A stretch of 45,238 bases of DNA from Erythrobacter sanguineus (GTDB taxonomy: Bacteria; Pseudomonadota; Alphaproteobacteria; Sphingomonadales; Sphingomonadaceae). Both the position numbers and the translations under genes were made by a program. Positions 42,001 to 45,238 of this stretch are shown piece after piece. How positions within the stretch are numbered: position 1 is the first letter of the stretch; every line of letters starts with the position of its first letter. Where the stretch lies: positions 1 to 45,238 of the forward strand of contig CAMCUB010000029.1 of the NCBI GenBank assembly GCA_945878845.1, given 5' to 3'. Under the pieces are notes generated by a model. It saw only the letters and a program-made list of their open reading frames with translations. It searched no databases and had not been told where the DNA came from.

Positions 42001-42052
42001 TGGCAGCCGCCAAGGCAGCGCCCGCGACGCCCGAGCGAAGCAAACCGGTCAT
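39017..42052 (-). CDS. Oar-like TonB-dependent receptor with carboxypeptidase-regulatory domain
   Basis: A 1011-residue outer-membrane protein. Signal peptide (LLRSGVAGAALAAASVICAPAALA), a carboxypeptidase-regulatory-like beta-sandwich (about 28-120; EITVVDGEGAPVAGAEVVVENTAIG), a plug (GRDVLGALIRLPNVVPSTGFFPEAPSISINGSNGLDTNYLIDGLD) and a long barrel ending FQFGLAYKF. This Oar-type layout is common for large or peptide-like cargo and differs from the oligosaccharide receptor in this window. The ATG at 42052 has GAGGGGAA upstream. No full ACCGGT operator precedes it, so it may not belong to the uronate regulon despite proximity. Located 117 bp after the acylase gene on the same strand. Confidence 0.9.
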   Translation of the reverse strand: MTGLLRSGVAGAALAAASVICAPAALAQQAGIEITVVDGEGAPVAGAEVVVENTAIGLARTLVTDARGTVRLDGVTTGGAYQVSVPSAPGFAPLAAQAVELRSNFTRSVILQLQPSADAGIVVTAARAITGLNTANAEISASLAREQLVALPIEGRDVLGALIRLPNVVPSTGFFPEAPSISINGSNGLDTNYLIDGLDNNENFLGGIKFPVPLGFTREVTVLANSYSAAYGRTANGIVNYTTPSGSNDFTGEVYSLVRPGRPLDARSPFPRRDLSGNPVGESFERYQGGFAAGGALKRDTTFFYANYEYTRDRNTQVVDAPQLGIVDTVTGNNEFHLASLRLDHRLTDGWTIGLRGNIGRVTIDRPGGGLGGGNATFPSAGSKQDRFSTLIAATASYAGTDWSYDGALQFSRFRWDYGEAIGAPGPQVVVRGPSGLMAAVVGNPGFVFDNLEKTWQTTHRVSRDLGAHRLSAGVDVIASDFALLGGGNPDGNFTVDLTAGQLASLSSRGLALTAQDVLALNPAVANYAVELRPQSFGTPQTLVAFYLEDAWELSPTLTATLGLRWDYDTLTERGAGNGDTDNIAPRLALNWQPDARSSVRLGTGIFTGKLSYAVISDALQRNTTSAGFLSQLAQLQARGAIPAGVNLADITFDGNLTVTPPCTTVSACPTPAQVQALRDTATLGEGRILSPTGYDNPWSVQVSGGYQYAATSTLTLSVDALYSRSHNLLRLRDLNAPAPFSPNLANLTAANIAALRALPDNAARFALAQSLGLVRSQAAADASRPIPLVAGGARQITVSETAGEAEYLALILQAIKLRGEDDYAFRVSYTLSRLRNDTDDINFRAANSNDFAAEFGPSANDRRHVISAVGYLYPLDGLTLTAAGLFQSGQPVNLVPDARIFGTQDLNGDGASFGENFLGNSDRYPGESRNSARLPWSATVDLGVRYALPITGGKLEASADVFNVFNVNNQSGFANAATTSNQIQFGGGAEFVQRNAGAPRQFQFGLAYKF

Positions 42053-42090
42053 TATGTCATTCCCCTCAGTAATGCCCCGGCGCGTTGAGC

Positions 42091-42123
42091 TGCGCCCGCC
42101 GGAATTCGGCCCCAGCGGGCGCA
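42091..42123 (-). terminator. GC-rich hairpin between acylase and receptor genes
   Basis: TGCGCCCGC (42091-42099) pairs perfectly with GCGGGCGCA (42115-42123) around a 15-nt loop. No T-tract follows on the minus strand, so it may only weaken read-through from the acylase to the receptor gene. Confidence 0.4.
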
Positions 42124-42169
42124 ATGTTACAGCGCCGAGCTGCTGCCGCTATCGCGATATTGCTGACGC

Positions 42170-44446
42170 TTACTCCGCGATGCGCTTGGGCTTGCCGATG
42201 GCCTCGGCCGCGATCGCCTCGGCCGAGAAGGGCAGGCGGTGCCATTTCTTCGCGGCATAGGCCCGCGTCTGATCGTGGGCGTGAGGCGAGGCGGGGTTGG
42301 TCGACTGGCTGTAGCTCAGGATCGCGTCCGCGACCGGGCCCTTGTCGTCGAAGCCGACGATCTGGATGTAGCTCGTCCCGTGGCGCGGGATCAGCTTGCC
42401 GCTCGCCGCGCGTTCGGATTCCTGCATGTTGAGGATGCCGAGCCCGCCAGGGCCGCCGTGGATCGGGATAGCTTCATTGCCCGCCAACACCAGCTGTTCG
42501 CTGCCCCATTCGGAATCGAGCGCTATGCCCTGATCCTCCAACGTCGTGACGGTCCGCTCGAGCGCAGCGAGCAGCTTCGCTCCGGTCTCGCCTTCGGTCA
42601 CGATATCGCGCGGGGTGCCGACCGGATCGGCGGGGTCGAAGGGCACGGCCCACAGCCCCTTTATCTGCGCGGCGGCAGGCCAAAAGGCGCGGAACAGGCG
42701 CGCGCCGCGGCTGGTGGTCTCGAACCGCCCGTCCCACTTGGCGAGCACCGCGCAGCCGCGCGCGGCAGCGCCCTCTGCCCCGGTGCACAGTGTCCCGAGT
42801 TCGGGCAGCACCATGTCCGCAGCAAGGCTCTTGTTGGCGAAGGCGTGTGCCTGCGCGCGCGCGTGGTCGATCTTGCCGCCCGCGATCAGCGCGGCGGTTT
42901 CGGTGAAGTTCGACCGCGTGCGAAGGGTCCGCGCGGTCGCATATCGGCCGAGGATCGGCGAAAGCTGACGATAGGGCATCGCCGGGTTGCTGATCCAGTA
43001 GCTGTCATTTGAATTGGTGAGCCACGTCTTGACCGTGGTCGCCGCCTGATCGCTGGCGGGCATGAGGCCGGGGACGGGGGTGCCGGGGGCGGCGTCCCAG
43101 TCGCAGGCCGCCTTGCTGCCATCGAGCAGGATTGCGAGTTCGGCGAACAGCGGCGCTATCGGCGTTGCGCAGGTCTTGGCCTTCTCGGCAGTGACATTGG
43201 GCACCGCGGTGACATCGGCGTGGAGCGCGTCGCCGAAGCGGTCGGCGGCGATCGTGTTGACCCAGGGGATGCCGAGCGTCTCGCTGACCGCGGCCTCGAC
43301 CTCGCCGACATTCTTCGCTTCGCCGATGCGCAGCCAGGTCTCGATCCCGCGCTGATTGCCGCGGTTGGCGTCCTTCAAGGCAAAGGCGCTCTGCGCGCTC
43401 CAGGTGATCCCGCGCGAGGGGATGATGAAGATCGGGCCCCAGCGAGTGGAATAGAGCGTGCGGGTGACGGGGGCTGTGCCCTCGGGCATCGGCACGGTGA
43501 CGGTCTGCGGGGTCATCGCCTCGCTCTTGCCGTCGACCATGTAGCGCGCCGGGTCAGCCGGATCGAGTACCAGCTGGTAAAGCGTGAAGTGGCGCGCCTC
43601 GGTGACGGTGTGGGTCCAGGCGATGTCCTTGTTGAAGCCCAGCGTCGGCAGCGGCGTGCCGGCAAGGCCGACGCCCATCACGTCATAGCCATCGGGGCCC
43701 TTCACATGCATCTGCCAGAAGCGGCTCGGCCCCTTCCACGGGAAGTGCGGATTGCCGATCAGCATGCCGCGGCCATTGGCGGTGACATCGCTCCCGAAGG
43801 CCCAGCCATTGCTGCCGATGCCGAGCTCCCTCGGATCGGGCATGTTGATCGCGACCTTGGGCGCAGGGCTGCCCGGCGGTGCGGCATTCGCGATCGCGGG
43901 GGCGAGGTTCAGCGAGCTTGCCAGCAGCATCTGCTTCTCGTTCATCCGCAGCATGTCGTCGGCGGTGATCGGGCGCACCCACGCCTTGCCCCGACATTCA
44001 GCGGGGATGCCTTCGGTGCCGGCATCCTTGAGGAAGCGGTTATAGCCCGCGACATAGCCCGCCAGCAGGTCCTGCACACGCGGGCTCAGCGTCTTGGCGC
44101 CCTCACGCAGGGCGGGCAGGTCGATCACCGCGCGGAAGAACACGTCGGAGGAGAGGTTGTCGACCTCCTCGAAGCCGAGCACTGCCTTGGCCTCGGGCCC
44201 CCAGAAGCGCGAGCGCTCGCCCGCGACGGTGGCGAATTCCTCGGCCATCAGGCACAGATTGTCCTCGGCATAGGCATAAGCGACCCCGTAGCCGACGCCG
44301 CGCCAGTCGCGCGCTTCGATATGGGGGATGCCGTAAGTGGTGCGGGTGATGGTCGCAGCGTAGCGCTTGCCCGCCAGAGCCTCGCTGGCCGGGGCCACTG
44401 CCAGCACCGCAGCCGCCGCCGCGCAAACCGCCATCCGCTTCATCAT
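42170..44446 (-). CDS. Penicillin-acylase-family Ntn hydrolase (AHL/beta-lactam acylase type)
   Basis: A 758-residue periplasmic precursor. Signal peptide (1-25), an alpha chain containing TRTTYGIPHIEARDWRGVGYGVAYAYAEDNL, a spacer, then the self-processing site GIG-SNGWAFG with the catalytic N-terminal serine at S212 and the following beta chain (GNPHFPWKGPSRFWQMHV, FNKDIAWTHTVTEARHF). The order and motif spacing match the family that includes PvdQ/QuiP-like acyl-homoserine-lactone acylases and penicillin G acylase. Substrate cannot be decided by eye; quorum-signal or acyl-peptide cleavage is possible. Located upstream of the Oar-like receptor on the same strand, with a 117-bp gap containing a hairpin. 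Confidence 0.9.
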   Translation of the reverse strand: MMKRMAVCAAAAAVLAVAPASEALAGKRYAATITRTTYGIPHIEARDWRGVGYGVAYAYAEDNLCLMAEEFATVAGERSRFWGPEAKAVLGFEEVDNLSSDVFFRAVIDLPALREGAKTLSPRVQDLLAGYVAGYNRFLKDAGTEGIPAECRGKAWVRPITADDMLRMNEKQMLLASSLNLAPAIANAAPPGSPAPKVAINMPDPRELGIGSNGWAFGSDVTANGRGMLIGNPHFPWKGPSRFWQMHVKGPDGYDVMGVGLAGTPLPTLGFNKDIAWTHTVTEARHFTLYQLVLDPADPARYMVDGKSEAMTPQTVTVPMPEGTAPVTRTLYSTRWGPIFIIPSRGITWSAQSAFALKDANRGNQRGIETWLRIGEAKNVGEVEAAVSETLGIPWVNTIAADRFGDALHADVTAVPNVTAEKAKTCATPIAPLFAELAILLDGSKAACDWDAAPGTPVPGLMPASDQAATTVKTWLTNSNDSYWISNPAMPYRQLSPILGRYATARTLRTRSNFTETAALIAGGKIDHARAQAHAFANKSLAADMVLPELGTLCTGAEGAAARGCAVLAKWDGRFETTSRGARLFRAFWPAAAQIKGLWAVPFDPADPVGTPRDIVTEGETGAKLLAALERTVTTLEDQGIALDSEWGSEQLVLAGNEAIPIHGGPGGLGILNMQESERAASGKLIPRHGTSYIQIVGFDDKGPVADAILSYSQSTNPASPHAHDQTRAYAAKKWHRLPFSAEAIAAEAIGKPKRIAE

Positions 44447-44511
44447 CGCTCTCCCGTCACCCGTTTGTGGGTGTCTGTGAGAGACCTATCCGGCGCCCGC
44501 ACAAAAGGAAA

Positions 44512-44539
44512 GGGCGCTCCGCCGCGTGGCGGAGCGCCC
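44512..44539 (-). terminator. Intrinsic terminator of the porin gene
   Basis: Perfect 12-bp stem GGGCGCTCCGCC (44512-44523) / GGCGGAGCGCCC (44528-44539) with a 4-nt loop. On the minus strand it is followed by TTTCCTTTT, a good terminator tract, 21 bp after the stop of the porin gene. Confidence 0.85.
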
Positions 44540-44560
44540 CTTGTCCGTGTCAGACCCGGA

Positions 44561-45238
44561 TCAGAACGATGCGGTGACCGAGAACACCACGGTCGCATCC
44601 GAGATCGAATCCCCGGCCAGCGTGGCGAAGTTCGGGCGGATCAGCGCGGCGTCGGCCTCGGCGATGTCGGTGTCGATATAGGCGACCGACAGCGTCAGGT
44701 GCTCGATCGGCACGACATCGAGGCCGAGCGACCAGTCGAAATAGGTGCCGGTCGGCGCGACGCTGGTGCCATTGGGGCCAAGGCCGGGGTTACCGTCCGA
44801 GTAGCCGAGGTGGGCCTTCAGCGTGACCGGAGCGCCGCTGATGGCGTAGGCGGCATCGGCCGCGAGGTAGAGGTTGTCTTCCTTGTCGCCCGGATCGGCC
44901 GGGGCGCCAACCGGGAACCAGTTGCCCAGCGCTTCCTGCTGCGGCGCATAGGCGACGGTGGCGGTCAGGCCGACCGGGCCGACGGTGCCGCCGAGCTTGG
45001 CGTAGAATTCGACGAAGTCGGTGATGTCCGCGCCGCTCGGATACATGTACCAGGTGCCGCCCAGATCGAGCGTGCCTTCACCGACCGGTAGCTTGTAGCC
45101 GGCATAGATGTCGAGCTCCATGCTCGAGCCGCCGAAGGTGCCCCAGCCGGCGAGGTTCGAGCCCCAGGTGCCGATATAGGCGCCGCTTTCGTGGTTGACG
45201 GTGAAGCCGCCCTGGATCGCCATGCCTTCGTCCGACTG
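44561..45238 (-). CDS. TorF-family porin, N-terminus beyond window
   Basis: C-terminal 225 or so residues of an outer-membrane beta-barrel of the TorF family. It opens in mid-frame at the window edge with QSDEG, followed by AIQGGFTVNHESGAYIGTWGSN, the typical TorF start of the mature barrel, and ends with VVFSVTASF (C-terminal Phe as for barrel-assembly recognition). The frame is open to the last base, so signal peptide and start codon lie outside. Role: small-molecule permeation, substrate unknown. Followed by a strong terminator. Confidence 0.9.
   Translation of the reverse strand, partial: QSDEGMAIQGGFTVNHESGAYIGTWGSNLAGWGTFGGSSMELDIYAGYKLPVGEGTLDLGGTWYMYPSGADITDFVEFYAKLGGTVGPVGLTATVAYAPQQEALGNWFPVGAPADPGDKEDNLYLAADAAYAISGAPVTLKAHLGYSDGNPGLGPNGTSVAPTGTYFDWSLGLDVVPIEHLTLSVAYIDTDIAEADAALIRPNFATLAGDSISDATVVFSVTASF

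Noticed and set aside
42042..42052. AAACCGGTCAT overlapping the start of the Oar-like receptor, resembling the ACCGGT operator
   Set aside because: Only the core ACCGGT matches; the GTGTCA half is missing and the bases are coding (MTG...).

Overview
The window looks like chromosomal DNA of an aerobic alphaproteobacterium of the Sphingomonadales (Erythrobacter/Porphyrobacter/Novosphingobium-like). The basis is family content only: two large TonB-dependent receptors with sugar-catabolic genes, a TorF-family porin, a DUF6481 protein, a BLUF photoreceptor with a B12/heme-type domain, a type I secretion operon whose TolC protein carries a SPOR domain, and very GC-rich coding sequence from about 12.6 kb onward. 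No rRNA, tRNA, CRISPR array or intact mobile element was recognised.

Left block (1-12.6 kb, visibly more A/T-rich and gene-poor). It holds a degenerate-receiver/winged-helix regulator (505-1410), a minus-strand type I secretion operon (TolC-SPOR, ABC ATPase, HlyD adaptor; 6841-1824) with no recognisable substrate gene, a soluble PAS hybrid histidine kinase overlapping a LuxR-type response regulator (10030-7494), and a PilZ protein (10885-10301). Three copies of the dyad TATCC-N4-GGATA lie between the PilZ gene and the kinase. About 1.7 kb (10886-12607) has no convincing gene; it contains a strong hairpin and a short direct repeat of a kind I associate with integrase-flanking sequence.

Middle block (12.6-22.8 kb). 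A four-gene minus-strand redox operon (GST, PNPOx-FNR-ferredoxin fusion, small PNPOx protein, DUF1348 protein) lies divergent from a LysR regulator. Both the LysR gene and the DUF1348 gene appear frameshifted. Then come a fatty acid desaturase, an ABC-F ATPase, a BLUF photoreceptor with AppA-like residue spacing, and small genes ending in a strong terminator.

Right block (22.8-39 kb): a pectin/galacturonate utilisation locus. Import and depolymerisation genes are a TonB receptor, a PL1 pectate lyase, an exported cupin (KdgF-like), an alpha/beta hydrolase, a GH43 enzyme, an MFS hexuronate-type transporter and a type B carboxylesterase. Intracellular genes are altronate dehydratase (UxaA), an RpiB-family isomerase (DhuI-like, in place of KduI), KduD and KDG kinase, so the saturated and unsaturated uronate branches meet at 2-keto-3-deoxygluconate. 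A LacI regulator sits inside the locus. Five near-identical 14-bp operators (TGACACCGGTTWCC) precede uxaA, the TonB operon, the lyase operon, the isomerase operon and an FAH/MhpD-family hydratase whose step is not assigned. This regulon, with the hydratase and the non-orthologous isomerase, is the best candidate for something under-described.

Right edge (39-45.2 kb): an Oar-like TonB receptor, a penicillin-acylase-family Ntn hydrolase, and a TorF-type porin cut by the window end.
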